Source: an uncultured Lachnospiraceae bacterium (GTDB lineage: Bacteria; Bacillota; Clostridia; Lachnospirales; Lachnospiraceae). Taken from it: a stretch of 64,000 bases of DNA. The notes below the pieces were generated by a model that did not search any database, was not told the origin of the DNA, and worked only from the letters and a program-made list of their open reading frames with translations. The DNA lies in contig CATKXR010000001.1 in assembly GCA_949840805.1 (NCBI GenBank), forward strand, positions 62,001-126,000, in the 5' to 3' direction. The position numbers were made by a program, and so were the translations under genes. Below are positions 17,537 through 26,764 of this stretch, piece after piece; position 1 is the stretch's first letter; each line of letters starts with the position of its first letter.

Positions 17537-20032
17537 CTATCCTTCCAATTTACAGAGAGTTTCGTAGATAATTTTCCCTTTAGAAGTCTCATCCTGTTTT
17601 TTTCCGGTCTTCAAATTCCATAATTTTTTCAACTGCCTGTCGTCAAAATGCAGTTTCATCTTTTCATACCGATTGTCTTTCAAATCAAAAATCAGCAATT
17701 CATACTCTTCTGAAATAAAATAAAGCCTGCCTTCTGCATCCTGTAATGAAAAATGATACTCCTGTTCCTCTGCCTGTCCGAAATCAAACAAATAACGGTA
17801 ATCTCCGATTTCCGCCTTATTGTTTCTTATATTATAATGAACTCCAAACCGGTCATTGGGAGACATGTAATATAGATCCTCCTCATGTTTTGCAATGGTC
17901 TGAATCCTTACCATATCAAAATTATTGCATTCGATTTCCGTTTTTTTAACTAATCTGTGGCTTTCAATATTCCACTCATAGATCACGCCTTTCTCGCTTA
18001 ACATATATAAGCATTCCCTGAAGCCGCCTGAAAGAACCATTCTCTCCTCCGTATGCAGCTCATAAAACGCAAAATCATTGTCAGGAATATTATATTCCGC
18101 AAGATAACGGGAATCCGGCATGGAAAAATACACTTTATCGCTGTAAATATATCCCGGATCTCTTGAAAAAACCTTGTAGCCTGCCGGATCAATCTTTAAA
18201 AAACGTTCATATATGCCAAAAAGCTTTTCCGCCTTCCATGCAGTAGTATCCAAAGAATATAAATCTTTCGAAAATGACGGAAAAAATAATAGTTTCTCTC
18301 CTGCTGCCGTCATACGAGGCAAATATGCCGAGTGATTATAATCTTTTTCTGGTATTTCGATTTCTTTTTCCTGGTTTTCCTTTGTATCCCACACGTGAAA
18401 ACGTGAAAAACCAAAGGGGCATATAACAATATACCGGTCGTAGGAAAAAGCATTCCCCAAAAATCCTTCTCTTGATTCTTCGTTTTCGAAAAAACATTTC
18501 CAATCACATCTGCCTGTAGACAGATCTATGGAAAACAATGCGTTTAAATCTGCCGGCACAAAATATAAAAAATTATCCTTTTTTGTCATATAAGTAATTT
18601 CCGGCTTTTGATTTCCATATATGGAACCAATCAGTTTATCGATTTCTTTTTTAGTATTTCCCTTTAAATTTTGTATCGAAACCAACACACCGTCTTTTTT
18701 GCATAACGTAACTACTGAACTGGGATCTCCATAATACCCATCACTCAACACCACCGCTCTGTCTATATCGGCCGTGTCGTCATAAATCCCCCAGTTTTCC
18801 TCCTTATACTGCTCTGTTATCTTTTCATATTCTTTCCAGAGCTGCGGCCTCATAGACTCAATGGCAGCCTGAATCAAAGGATGAGGCCTCCACAGCAAAA
18901 CTGCCTCGTCCCGTTTTTCTTTAAATGCCTGGAACACTTCCCTCATCTTTTGGAGCATTTTTTCATCGTGTTCCAAAAGAGCCGTGACTCCTGTATTGTA
19001 AAAAATGATTTTTTTCCAGGTGCCGTCTTTCTTTACAATCGCCTGCATCCATTGATCGGGAATTTCCAGATTTTGTTTCTTTGTACTCAACACCTTGTCC
19101 GTTTTCGGCGAACCCAGATTTAAGATCTTTTCTTCCCAATATTTTCTGTTTGCCGTCTCGTCCGTCTTTGCCCCCTTATCACTTTTCCCTGCGGTAAATT
19201 CTGTCATTACCTTAATAAATATCCGGCGCATTTCCTCTGACTGGACGATCACCTTATCTGCATAAATCACTCCGGGAACCGTACAAAAATGAGACATGTT
19301 TTTTATTGCCTGTTCGTTATCCGATTCCACCTCATCCAATATATAATAAGGTATATATACTAAGCATTCCGTGAAATGTTTTATATTTTTTGCATAAAAA
19401 AACGGATGTACACTGGTAACATAATTACATTCATCATATGGATTATGGATATAGATCATATCCGGCCTGCGCCCGGCAAAATCATAACTCTCATACCGGA
19501 TCACAGGCACATATTTAGGATAAAGGTTTCCTTCATAATGCATCTCTTTAAAACTGCCATCCGGATTTTTATCATAGTAAGGGATCGGCACAACATAAGC
19601 GTCACAATCCGGATCTTCATCAGCCGCCTTCCATATGCTCTCCAAAGAATCCCACATGGAAGCTTTGTAAGGTAGGAACACTACCTCCTGCCGGACTTTA
19701 ATGTCATTTCGAATACTGTTTTCAATCCGGACTAACATCCTGTGCAGATTTTTACAGACTTTGCTGCCATTTACAGCAAAATTGCGCCAGATTGTCTCAT
19801 GGATCTGATAGAGCGCTTCACAATAGGCCTCTAACAGAGTGACCGTCACAAATCCTTCCCCTTCTTCTGCCTCAATCATATTCCCCAGTTCGATAGCCCC
19901 ATCCTGGCACTGTTCCAGCAAATCCCTGGCTGTGTTACGGTCTTTGCGTTCCAGGGCTTTCCTTATTTCGTCATGGGCACGATTCAGCAGTCTCGCAAAA
20001 TCCTCTGCCTGTTGTTTTTGCGCTTTTCTCAT
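17537..20032 (-). CDS. Glycerophosphotransferase-like protein with C-terminal beta-propeller
   Basis: An 831-residue, apparently cytosolic protein. Residues 1-130 are charged helices. The middle (about 130-480) resembles CDP-glycerol:glycerophosphotransferase/GT-B proteins: WDSLESIWKAADEDPDCDAYVV, PDMIYIHNPYD, AVLLWRPHPLI and VVLSDGYYGDPSSVVTL near residue 445. The rest alternates short strands with repeated aromatic-rich blades (DNFLYFVPADLNALFSID, EKLLFFPSFSKDLYSLD, YIYSDKVYFSMPDSRYLAEYN), reading as a six- or seven-bladed propeller. I start at the ATG at 20032, which has AAAGGA with an eight-base spacer; the open frame reaches 20056 but the earlier ATG is too close to that site. It is the first gene of the glycan operon. 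Confidence 0.75.
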   Translation of the reverse strand: MRKAQKQQAEDFARLLNRAHDEIRKALERKDRNTARDLLEQCQDGAIELGNMIEAEEGEGFVTVTLLEAYCEALYQIHETIWRNFAVNGSKVCKNLHRMLVRIENSIRNDIKVRQEVVFLPYKASMWDSLESIWKAADEDPDCDAYVVPIPYYDKNPDGSFKEMHYEGNLYPKYVPVIRYESYDFAGRRPDMIYIHNPYDECNYVTSVHPFFYAKNIKHFTECLVYIPYYILDEVESDNEQAIKNMSHFCTVPGVIYADKVIVQSEEMRRIFIKVMTEFTAGKSDKGAKTDETANRKYWEEKILNLGSPKTDKVLSTKKQNLEIPDQWMQAIVKKDGTWKKIIFYNTGVTALLEHDEKMLQKMREVFQAFKEKRDEAVLLWRPHPLIQAAIESMRPQLWKEYEKITEQYKEENWGIYDDTADIDRAVVLSDGYYGDPSSVVTLCKKDGVLVSIQNLKGNTKKEIDKLIGSIYGNQKPEITYMTKKDNFLYFVPADLNALFSIDLSTGRCDWKCFFENEESREGFLGNAFSYDRYIVICPFGFSRFHVWDTKENQEKEIEIPEKDYNHSAYLPRMTAAGEKLLFFPSFSKDLYSLDTTAWKAEKLFGIYERFLKIDPAGYKVFSRDPGYIYSDKVYFSMPDSRYLAEYNIPDNDFAFYELHTEERMVLSGGFRECLYMLSEKGVIYEWNIESHRLVKKTEIECNNFDMVRIQTIAKHEEDLYYMSPNDRFGVHYNIRNNKAEIGDYRYLFDFGQAEEQEYHFSLQDAEGRLYFISEEYELLIFDLKDNRYEKMKLHFDDRQLKKLWNLKTGKKQDETSKGKIIYETLCKLEG

Positions 20033-20201
20033 GTCTGCCATCCTTTCGAATCCCAATACATTCTAATATAATATCGTCAAAACTCAGATAATCTTAAGCT
20101 GTTTCCCTTTTTACTTTATCTGGAAAACGGTGGATTAACAATAACCACATTCCCTGCTTTCCAGAACAAGTTTCCCTGTCTCACAATCTCGCACAAAACA
20201 G

Positions 20202-20232
20202 AAGGAGGAGCAAAAACAATTCTGCTCCCCCT
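20202..20232 (-). terminator. Hairpin after the secreted protein gene
   Basis: On the minus strand, ten of eleven positions of a GGGGAGCA-type stem pair across a short A-rich loop, followed by TTCTGTTTT. It sits 70 bases after the stop of the secreted protein gene at 20302 and before the glycan operon, so it likely limits read-through between them. The remaining sequence from 20057 to 20301 shows an AT-rich stretch (20060-20085) before the operon with no convincing vegetative promoter. Confidence 0.5.
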
Positions 20233-20301
20233 GAATTTGCTTATTCCGGATTCAACTGACAAACATTTTCTTAAATTCTATATTGATATCTTTTGCTTAA
20301 A

Positions 20302-21378
20302 TTAGTCGGTAATAGCTTCCGCAGGATCCAGTTTGATATTAACGGATGTTTTAGCCGTATCGTTAAATACTACGGTGTATGTTTTAGCGGTCTTGCCGGT
20401 TATTATGGCATTAACCTTTGATGCCGTAATCGTCACCACTCCGTCTGCATAGCTCCAGTCGCTTGTTGCAAGAGCCGTAGAACCATTCTTAACGGAACTT
20501 ACTTTTGTTGCAGCCAGTTCTTCGCCGCCCAGGCTGACTTTAATGGTCACAGGGGTATCGGCCTGTAACTTGTATTCAGTCACTGCAATACTTGGAGCTG
20601 CCTTGCTTACAGCATTGGCTGCAAGCAGCTCGGTAGCATCATCATGAGCTGCATAGCTCCATGTCACCGTCACGTTAGATGCTGCAAGCGCTTCATCTGA
20701 ATAATCTCCTTTTGGATTGCAGGCTCCGGTCAGGCCGAACTCAAAGCTGTTCCATGCGGTATCTGCAACGCCTTCTTTGGCAGTATATTCATAAGATGTT
20801 CCGTTTGCCTTAATTTCATAATTATCAGTGTTTCCACGAAGTCCTACGGTAACGCTTGCCGTGCTGTCGTCTGCAGCAGTGACTGCCTCTGCCTGCTTAT
20901 TGGCTACGATCAGGCCAAGATAAAGCTTTGCCGCCGTATCATCTTCAGCAAATGTACCGCTGTCAGCCATTGCTATCTTGTCGTTTTCGGCATCCATTTT
21001 AGCCGTAACCGTCACATCCACATCTGCAGTTCCCTTATTTACAACTTTTAATTTGGCACTGTCTTTCGTGTAGGTGTTTGCGGATGAAAGGAAATACACA
21101 TTAGCGTCCTTTTCAAAACTTGCACCTGAATAATTGGCATTATTTGTGGCCGCGATCAATCCTTCCGGATCCATCTTGTAAGCAAATGTGTCCGTAGATG
21201 CCGTGGGAAGCGTTACCTTTGTAACATCTTTCTTGACATGGCCCTCAAATGAACCGGTTCCTGATCCTGTTCCTGATGTGGGATCTTCGGCAAAGGCGAC
21301 CGTTGCCATGCTCAGGACCATAGTTGTTGCCAGCATGCCAGCCAGCGTTCTTTTCAGCATTTTGTTTTTCATTGTCAT
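20302..21378 (-). CDS. Secreted Ala/Thr/Ser-rich surface protein
   Basis: A 358-residue protein with a clear signal peptide (positive start, LAGMLATTMVLSMATVAFA, cleavage after residue about 30). The mature part is rich in Ala, Thr, Ser, Asp and Val, has a single cysteine, and alternates predicted beta strands such as AKLKVVNKGTADVDVTVTAK and KTYTVVFNDTAKTSVNIKLD. No LPXTG, lipobox or membrane anchor is visible. It looks like a beta-sandwich surface or fibre subunit. AGGAGG lies five bases before the ATG. It lies just upstream of the glycan operon and downstream of an anchored protein, so it may be the glycan acceptor; this is inference only. Confidence 0.65.
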   Translation of the reverse strand: MTMKNKMLKRTLAGMLATTMVLSMATVAFAEDPTSGTGSGTGSFEGHVKKDVTKVTLPTASTDTFAYKMDPEGLIAATNNANYSGASFEKDANVYFLSSANTYTKDSAKLKVVNKGTADVDVTVTAKMDAENDKIAMADSGTFAEDDTAAKLYLGLIVANKQAEAVTAADDSTASVTVGLRGNTDNYEIKANGTSYEYTAKEGVADTAWNSFEFGLTGACNPKGDYSDEALAASNVTVTWSYAAHDDATELLAANAVSKAAPSIAVTEYKLQADTPVTIKVSLGGEELAATKVSSVKNGSTALATSDWSYADGVVTITASKVNAIITGKTAKTYTVVFNDTAKTSVNIKLDPAEAITD

Positions 21379-21434
21379 CCATACCTCCTAAATAATTTAT
21401 TTTATTTGTTATTAAGCCTCTCGGCATTATAACC

Positions 21435-21989
21435 TTACGCATCTACGGTAATGGTAAACGCAACCCGCAGCGTGCTGATCGTCTCCTGTTCCTCGTCTAT
21501 AAGATGATATACCATCACACAATCATAACTGCCTTTATCCAGAGGTTTATCCAATGCAATCTGCTCTAAAAAACTGCCTCTGGGAATTACAGGTGACTGA
21601 TAAATCGCCTCGTCTTCATTTTCCGAAAGAAATACGTCAAAATAGACATCATTCGTATTCTCTTCCAGATTATCCACCCTGGCATTATCAGATATCGCAT
21701 CGCCCTTACTGAAATGCCAGCTTGTATTCATATTTACTGTAAAATATCCCGGCTCTACAAATTCCCGGGCTTCCTCTGCCATCTGTTCCGCAACGCTTTC
21801 TGCATTACTTTCATTTACAACAATATTCCGTCTTGTAGTCTCTTCCACATCTGTATTATTGTCTTTTTTATTAGCAACCAGAAAAACTATGGTGCAGAGA
21901 AGCGCAATAATTATCAAAATGCCTGTTACGATAACAAGGCTTTCCCTCCTTCCTCTCTTCTGGTTTTGCTCATTTGTTTTGTCACTCAT
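21435..21989 (-). CDS. Membrane-anchored extracytoplasmic protein
   Basis: A 184-residue protein with a short charged cytoplasmic tail, one membrane helix (SLVIVTGILIIIALLCTIVFLVA, residues about 17-39, given here in part) and an acidic outer domain with strands (GYFTVNMNTSWHFSKGDA, NDVYFDVFLSENEDEAIY, GSYDCVMVYHL, TLRVAFTITVD). I do not recognise the family. AGGAGG with an eight-base spacer precedes the ATG. It shares an operon with the secreted protein downstream (56-base gap) and could serve as its assembly partner or anchor. Confidence 0.65.
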   Translation of the reverse strand: MSDKTNEQNQKRGRRESLVIVTGILIIIALLCTIVFLVANKKDNNTDVEETTRRNIVVNESNAESVAEQMAEEAREFVEPGYFTVNMNTSWHFSKGDAISDNARVDNLEENTNDVYFDVFLSENEDEAIYQSPVIPRGSFLEQIALDKPLDKGSYDCVMVYHLIDEEQETISTLRVAFTITVDA

Positions 21990-22094
21990 CGCTAGTGCCT
22001 CCTGATTTTATATAATAAGATATATATACTTTAAGTTTTCCAACAAACTTTTTACTAATATTCTACAAAAAACCATATATGTAAATTAATACTC

Positions 22095-22123
22095 ACTTTA
22101 CCATATTATCGTCGTAATTTCAA
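22095..22123 (-). promoter_or_regulatory. Vegetative-type promoter for the anchored/secreted protein pair
   Basis: On the minus strand TTGAAA and TAAAGT are separated by 17 bases, with a roughly 100-base AT-rich leader before the ATG at 21989. The -35 is good and the -10 moderate. It would drive 21989 and 21378. Confidence 0.5.
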
Positions 22124-22219
22124 GAAACATTAGCGTTTTTCCAGCACAATTACGTGATATTTATTTAACAATTATCTTTTTAGCCAATACTCTCAGCTAT
22201 GTTGCGATTCGCGGAATGG

Positions 22220-22256
22220 CTGATAGCGTAACCCGGGCCGTTGCCGATATCCCCGG
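22220..22256. repeat. Fragment related to the 63 kb inverted-repeat element
   Basis: About 36 bases (GATAGCGTAACCCGGGC and onwards to CCCCGG) resemble the left arm of the element at 63070-63105 with roughly seven differences and one base insertion. No matching right arm is seen nearby, so it may be a remnant. It fills part of the 383-base gap between 21989 and 22373. Confidence 0.4.
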
Positions 22257-22291
22257 CTATATCCCGACTGCAATTCCAAACAGAAAATCCC

Positions 22292-22321
22292 TTGATAACC
22301 CAACACTTTTCATGATAAAAT
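22292..22321 (+). promoter_or_regulatory. Promoter for the cupin gene
   Basis: TTGATA and TAAAAT are 18 bases apart, and the -10 is extended by a TG one base upstream. The cupin ATG lies 52 bases downstream behind AAAGGAGG. Confidence 0.55.
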
Positions 22322-22372
22322 ACAATCACCCATATAAAAACATACAAAATCAAAAAGGAGGCATATACCACC

Positions 22373-22744
22373 ATGATCCACACAGAAAAACTGATCCCCT
22401 TCGAAAACCGCGCCGGAGGAAAAGGCACCGGCGTCATCCACTCGGTCATGGATGAAAAAGACTTAGACGGCCACGCGAAAGCCATCCTTTCCGTAGTTCT
22501 CCATCCGGGCAGCTCCATCGGCAGCCACCAGCATGTCGGGAACCTGGAAATCTACTACGTTTTAAAAGGAGAGGGGATTTTCACTCTGAACGGAGAAGCC
22601 CGGCCCATCCATGCCGGACAAGCCGGCAGTATGAAGCCCGGGGACTGGCATGGCATTGAAAATACCGGAAGCGAGGACATGCTGATCTCTGCTGTCATGC
22701 TTTATGACGCAAAGGCCCCGCAGGAAGAAACTGCTGGAAAATAA
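22373..22744 (+). CDS. Small cupin-domain protein
   Basis: A 123-residue single-domain cupin. Motif 1 is GSSIGSHQHVGNLEIYYVLKG, giving a probable metal set H-x-H with a following Glu, and motif 2 is GQAGSMKPGDWHGIENTG with the last His. Such proteins bind a metal and may be isomerases, dioxygenases or small-molecule sensors; the substrate is not evident. AAAGGAGG precedes the ATG. It is followed by the MATE exporter on the same strand after about 110 bases. Confidence 0.85.
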   Translation: MIHTEKLIPFENRAGGKGTGVIHSVMDEKDLDGHAKAILSVVLHPGSSIGSHQHVGNLEIYYVLKGEGIFTLNGEARPIHAGQAGSMKPGDWHGIENTGSEDMLISAVMLYDAKAPQEETAGK

Positions 22745-22855
22745 CTCATGCAGTTTATAAGCCGCCGGCATCCGGCCCATCGCGGCAGATGGTCCTGAAA
22801 GACAAGCCGGATGCCATCCCGGCAAATTATTCCAATTCACAGGAGAAGCTTCCCC

Positions 22856-24217
22856 ATGACAGACAACAAACAGAAATTAATCCACGGCGCCCCCGGGCGC
22901 TCCCTGTTCTTCTTTGCCCTCCCCATGATCCTGGGCAATTTGTTCCAGCAGTTTTACAACATGGCGGACTCCGTCATTGTCGGGCGTTATGTGGGTGAGA
23001 ATGCCCTTGCTGCTGTCGGCGCTTCCTATTCCTTCACCAATGTATTCATCATGATTGCCATCGGCGGCGGGATCGGAGCCTCCGTGCTGACCAGCCAGTA
23101 CCTTGGCGCGGGGAAATATCAGGAAATGAAGACTTCCATCTACACCTTCCTGATCACGTTTGCCGCCTTAAGCACCCTGCTGGCCCTCTTTGGCTTTTCT
23201 TCCAACCCTCATGTGCTTTCCGCCTTAAACACACCGGAAAACATCTATGATGACGCCGTGTTATATCTTCAGCTATACTTTTTGGGCCTTCCTTTTATGT
23301 TCATGTACAATGTGCTGGCCGCCAACTTTAACGCCATGGGAAAATCAGGGATTCCTCTTGGCCTGTTGATCTTTTCCTCCTTGCTGAATATTTTCCTGGA
23401 TCTTCTTATGGTGATCCGATTCGGCATGGGCGTCGCCGGGGTAGCCATCGCCACAGTGATCGCCCAGGGCATATCTGCTGTGGTGTCTTTCCTTATTTTA
23501 ATGATGCTGCTGCGCGGCTACTCCGTCCAGGAACGTCCCGGCCTGTTCCGGGTCTCCATGCTGCTCCGCGGCACAAAGATTGCCATTCCTTCCATTGTCC
23601 AGCAGTCTATCGTCAGCATTGGCATGCTGCTGACCCAGTCTTCCGTCAACCAGTTCGGCTCTTCGGCCCTGGCCGGTTATTCGGCCGGCATGCGTTTAGA
23701 ATCCATTGCCATTGTGCCGATGATCGGCACTGGCAATGCCATGTCCACTTTTACTGCCCAGAACTTAGGGGCAGGGCAGCCGGACCGGGTCAGGCAGGGC
23801 TACCGGATTTCTTATGGGATCATCGGCGGGTTTGCCATTGTGCTGTTTCTTATTTGCGAGTTTTTCTATCAGCCTGTCCTTTCCGCCTTTTTGGATATCA
23901 GCTCCTCCGCGGTCGCTTATGAGACAGGGGTATCCTATCTCCGCTTCATCGGCTGCTTTTTCTGTCTGATCGGCTTTAAGGCCACTACGGACGGGGTCTT
24001 AAGAGGGTCCGGAGACGTGGGTGTCTATATGGCGGCCAACCTGGTCAATCTGGGGATCCGGGTATTTGTGGCAAGATACTTTTCTCCCATCTACGGAATC
24101 TCCTTTATCTGGTATGCCGTGCCGATTGGATGGGCGGTTAATTACATGATCTCCTATGCCTGGTACAGGACCGGGCATTGGCAGAAAAAAAGACTGGTAG
24201 AAAAAAAAGAGGCCTAG
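22856..24217 (+). CDS. MATE family efflux transporter
   Basis: A 453-residue multidrug and toxic compound extrusion protein with about twelve membrane helices in two similar halves. The opening PMILGNLFQQFYNMADSVIV and GENALAAVGASYSFTN, and the second-half LAGYSAGMRLESIAIVPMIG are typical. It would expel cationic or metabolite substrates using a Na+ or H+ gradient. The ATG at 22856 has AGGAGA about nine bases upstream; an in-frame ATG 45 bases earlier lacks one. The second half carries GVLRGSGDVGVYMAANLVNL. Confidence 0.92.
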   Translation: MTDNKQKLIHGAPGRSLFFFALPMILGNLFQQFYNMADSVIVGRYVGENALAAVGASYSFTNVFIMIAIGGGIGASVLTSQYLGAGKYQEMKTSIYTFLITFAALSTLLALFGFSSNPHVLSALNTPENIYDDAVLYLQLYFLGLPFMFMYNVLAANFNAMGKSGIPLGLLIFSSLLNIFLDLLMVIRFGMGVAGVAIATVIAQGISAVVSFLILMMLLRGYSVQERPGLFRVSMLLRGTKIAIPSIVQQSIVSIGMLLTQSSVNQFGSSALAGYSAGMRLESIAIVPMIGTGNAMSTFTAQNLGAGQPDRVRQGYRISYGIIGGFAIVLFLICEFFYQPVLSAFLDISSSAVAYETGVSYLRFIGCFFCLIGFKATTDGVLRGSGDVGVYMAANLVNLGIRVFVARYFSPIYGISFIWYAVPIGWAVNYMISYAWYRTGHWQKKRLVEKKEA

Positions 24218-24240
24218 TACAGCGCTGCTGTGCATCCTTT

Positions 24241-24292
24241 CCCCATGGAAACCGCTACGGAACCATCCGCCAATCCGTGACGGTCCATGGGG
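24241..24292. repeat. Long hairpin between convergent genes
   Basis: CCCCATGGA at 24241-24249 pairs with TCCATGGGG at 24284-24292, and inside it CCG/CGG and ACGG/CCGT also pair. No U-run follows on either strand, so it is not a standard terminator, but it lies exactly where the MATE gene and the minus-strand cluster converge. Confidence 0.45.
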
Positions 24293-24937
24293 TCATGTAC
24301 CGCCGGCTCCTAACAATGCCTCCATCTTCTCCTTCGCCTGAAACCGTTTATCAAACAAGACGGCAATCCGTTCCATTTTCCCTTCCTCCACATAAACCAG
24401 CAGATACTTCCCTTCCTGCCCAATCACTCCTGCCACTGTCAGGATCCTTCTCTCATCGTTGTCCTTTTCCTTTCTCTCCTCCAAAAAGCACACCTGTTCC
24501 CCCTCCACATCCACGTTCCCAAACAAAGAATCCGCCAGTTCTCTGCTTATCACACAGACGTCCTTCTGCCCCGGAATCCCATAAGTGCCTGCCAGGATAT
24601 CCGCCGGAAACGCCAGCTCCATATTCCCATATACCTCCGCCAGCTTCGCGTTCTCACTGCGCCCGGTGCTCATTCCAAAAACCAGCTTTTCATCTGCAGC
24701 ACGCCATCCTGCCACATCCAGGATTCCTCCTTCCCCGTCCTTCTCCTGTTCTTCCCATGTTTTTATGGTTTCCACCTCCGGCTTTTGTTCCCTGCAATCC
24801 GCCTCCAGACGAAAAGGCATATAAAACCAATATGCCTTTATCTCCATCGCCGCCTGGAATCCTGTTATTGCCAGTATTAAAAAAACTGCCGCATTCTTTA
24901 TCTTTCTATTCTTCCTGTGTTTCCCGCGCCTTTCCAT
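24293..24937 (-). CDS. Membrane-anchored MacB-core-like protein
   Basis: A 214-residue protein with an N-terminal membrane helix (AAVFLILAITGFQAAMEI) and an extracytoplasmic domain resembling the periplasmic core of MacB/FtsX-type permeases (VFGMSTGRSENAKLAEVYGN, QKDVCVISRELADSLFGN, VEGEQVCFLEE, RRILTVAGVIGQ). The three further helices expected of a MacB permease are absent, so it is either a stand-alone sensor domain or a truncated permease. The ATG at 24937 has AAAGG nine bases upstream. It is the last gene of the HlyD/ABC cluster, 83 bases after HlyD. Confidence 0.55.
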   Translation of the reverse strand: MERRGKHRKNRKIKNAAVFLILAITGFQAAMEIKAYWFYMPFRLEADCREQKPEVETIKTWEEQEKDGEGGILDVAGWRAADEKLVFGMSTGRSENAKLAEVYGNMELAFPADILAGTYGIPGQKDVCVISRELADSLFGNVDVEGEQVCFLEERKEKDNDERRILTVAGVIGQEGKYLLVYVEEGKMERIAVLFDKRFQAKEKMEALLGAGGT

Positions 24938-25020
24938 AAAACCGCACCTTTCCTTTCCCATTCCCCCGCTTTAAAAGATTACCGTCCTTTTCTTTCCGCA
25001 AACTGCTCTTACACCCTCAA

Positions 25021-26736
25021 TCAGATTTCCGCTTCCCCTTCCACGACCCGGACCCGGTCTCCTTCCCCGATTACCTGGCTGCCTCCTGTAATAATCCTGT
25101 CAGAACTCTGCAGCGCTCCTTCCACCGCCACCTCACTGTTTCCCTGGCATATCACCTCCACGTTTATCCGCGCCGCCACGAACTCCTCCCCCAGTATCGC
25201 CTTTTGGGGCCGGGCAATCAGACAGTAATATCCCTTCATATCCTTGCGCAGCCCTGTAAGGGGAATCACCTGCCGGTACACCTTTGACCTTTTTTTACAC
25301 TCATATTCTGCCACTGCCCCCAGAGGAATCTCTTCCCCCGTAAGCTCCGCCCGAAACACTCCCGTTTGCTCCCCCAGCAGATTCATCTCATCAATCCGAA
25401 CCTCTGACTTCCGGCTGCTTCCCGGAACACGGATTTCAATTTCGTCGCCAACCCCTATCCTCTGTTCTTCCTTATCAAATTCTCCTTCGAACCAGAAGCT
25501 TCCGGCCGCCACCGCCATTCTCTCCTCTCCGCTTGTGGTCCTGCCTGCCACAAGCTCCGCCACAGCTACCACGCCTTTCTGTTTTGCATGCACTTTTCCC
25601 CCGTTCCCCATAATCGCCTCCAGTTTTGCGATCTCCCGTTCTTTCTTCTCGATGTCCATTTCCAGGCCCTGACGTACAAGCCGGGACAGCCTCTCTTTCT
25701 GTTCCCTGCCAAGCCTGGCATATTCATCCCTTCTGGCCGCGTTTTCCATATTCTGCCTGGCTCTCTCCAGACTTTTCTCCAGCTCTTTGAGTCCTTTTTC
25801 CTCCTGCTTTATCGCCTTCTCCTCCTGCCGGACCGACTCCTCGTAAGCCTCAAGAAGCGCTGCCTGCATAGTGGTCTCCCCGGAACGTATCCTCTCGTTT
25901 TGGCTGTCAATCAAATCCATTTCAAGCTCCACGTCCTCCAGGCGGCCGTCCCACTCGTCCTCCAAATCCTCCAGGTCTTCCCGGGCGCGGGCCAGCTCCC
26001 TCTCCTTCCTGGCAGTTTCCGTCTCTGCATACTCCCCCTCCTTCATCTCCTCAAGCTCCTCTTCCAGGTCCTGCACCTTTCTTCTTGCATCCTTAAGTGA
26101 CGAATCCCTGGAATTCTCCGCCAGGTTAAGCTGCTGTCTGGCCGCTTCCTCCTGCCGCCTCTGCTCTTCCCACAGCTCGTTCTTTGTCATGGCCTTCTTC
26201 CGCTCATAATCCTGATAAAGCCGTTCCAGCTCTTCTTTGTGAGCGGCCAGTCTCTCCTCGTATTCCTGCTGTCCTTCCATAAGCTCTCGCTCCGCCATGG
26301 AAAGCTCCCACGCCGCCAGCTCGCTTTCTGTCACCTGGCCGTAGGTTTCCCCGGACACGGATTCCTTCTGAAGATCCAGCCCGAGCTTTTTTCGTTCGTC
26401 TTCCAATTCCTGCCTTTTCTCCTCCATTGAATCAAGCTCATAACAAAACAGCTCGTCTCCTTCCTCCACCTGTTTCCCCGGCGCCACGGACACGGACGCT
26501 ACCCGAAGCCCCGGATACACACCGACGAAAAAAACCTCCCGTTCCTTTACCGTCCCGGTTCCCGTAATTACGGATTCCACCGCCTTCTCTTTCATCCAGG
26601 CCGTCCTCACTTTCGGCACTGTAACGCTGTCATAGACCCGGGATATTATGGTGCAGCCGGCCATTGCCAGAAAAAAGCAGGCAAAAAGCCTTCGGTATAT
26701 CCCGATTTTCTCCCTCTTTCTTTTTTTCTCCTCCAT
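25021..26736 (-). CDS. HlyD-family membrane fusion/adaptor protein
   Basis: A 571-residue protein with one N-terminal membrane helix (LFACFFLAMAGCTIISRVY), a biotinyl-lipoyl-like half at VFFVGVYPGLRVASVSVAPGKQVEEGDELF, a very long Glu/Lys/Arg coiled coil (about residues 105-375), the second lipoyl half (GVVAVAELVAGRTTSG) and beta-barrel strands to the end. Such proteins couple an inner-membrane pump to an outer component, or in Gram-positives act as pump-associated adaptors. AAGGAG lies seven bases before the ATG. It follows the sugar-type permease gene by 28 bases, an unusual neighbour. Confidence 0.8.
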   Translation of the reverse strand: MEEKKRKREKIGIYRRLFACFFLAMAGCTIISRVYDSVTVPKVRTAWMKEKAVESVITGTGTVKEREVFFVGVYPGLRVASVSVAPGKQVEEGDELFCYELDSMEEKRQELEDERKKLGLDLQKESVSGETYGQVTESELAAWELSMAERELMEGQQEYEERLAAHKEELERLYQDYERKKAMTKNELWEEQRRQEEAARQQLNLAENSRDSSLKDARRKVQDLEEELEEMKEGEYAETETARKERELARAREDLEDLEDEWDGRLEDVELEMDLIDSQNERIRSGETTMQAALLEAYEESVRQEEKAIKQEEKGLKELEKSLERARQNMENAARRDEYARLGREQKERLSRLVRQGLEMDIEKKEREIAKLEAIMGNGGKVHAKQKGVVAVAELVAGRTTSGEERMAVAAGSFWFEGEFDKEEQRIGVGDEIEIRVPGSSRKSEVRIDEMNLLGEQTGVFRAELTGEEIPLGAVAEYECKKRSKVYRQVIPLTGLRKDMKGYYCLIARPQKAILGEEFVAARINVEVICQGNSEVAVEGALQSSDRIITGGSQVIGEGDRVRVVEGEAEI

Positions 26737-26764
26737 CCTCCTGCTCCTTCGCTCCGGAAACCTC

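Noticed and set aside
22180-22518. A 112-residue minus-strand frame before the cupin gene
   Set aside because: It overlaps the cupin promoter and coding start on the other strand and contains the repeat fragment; no ribosome site.
24178-24939. Plus-strand 253-residue proline-rich frame after the MATE gene
   Set aside because: It is the mirror of the membrane-anchored MacB-like gene and begins inside the MATE coding end.
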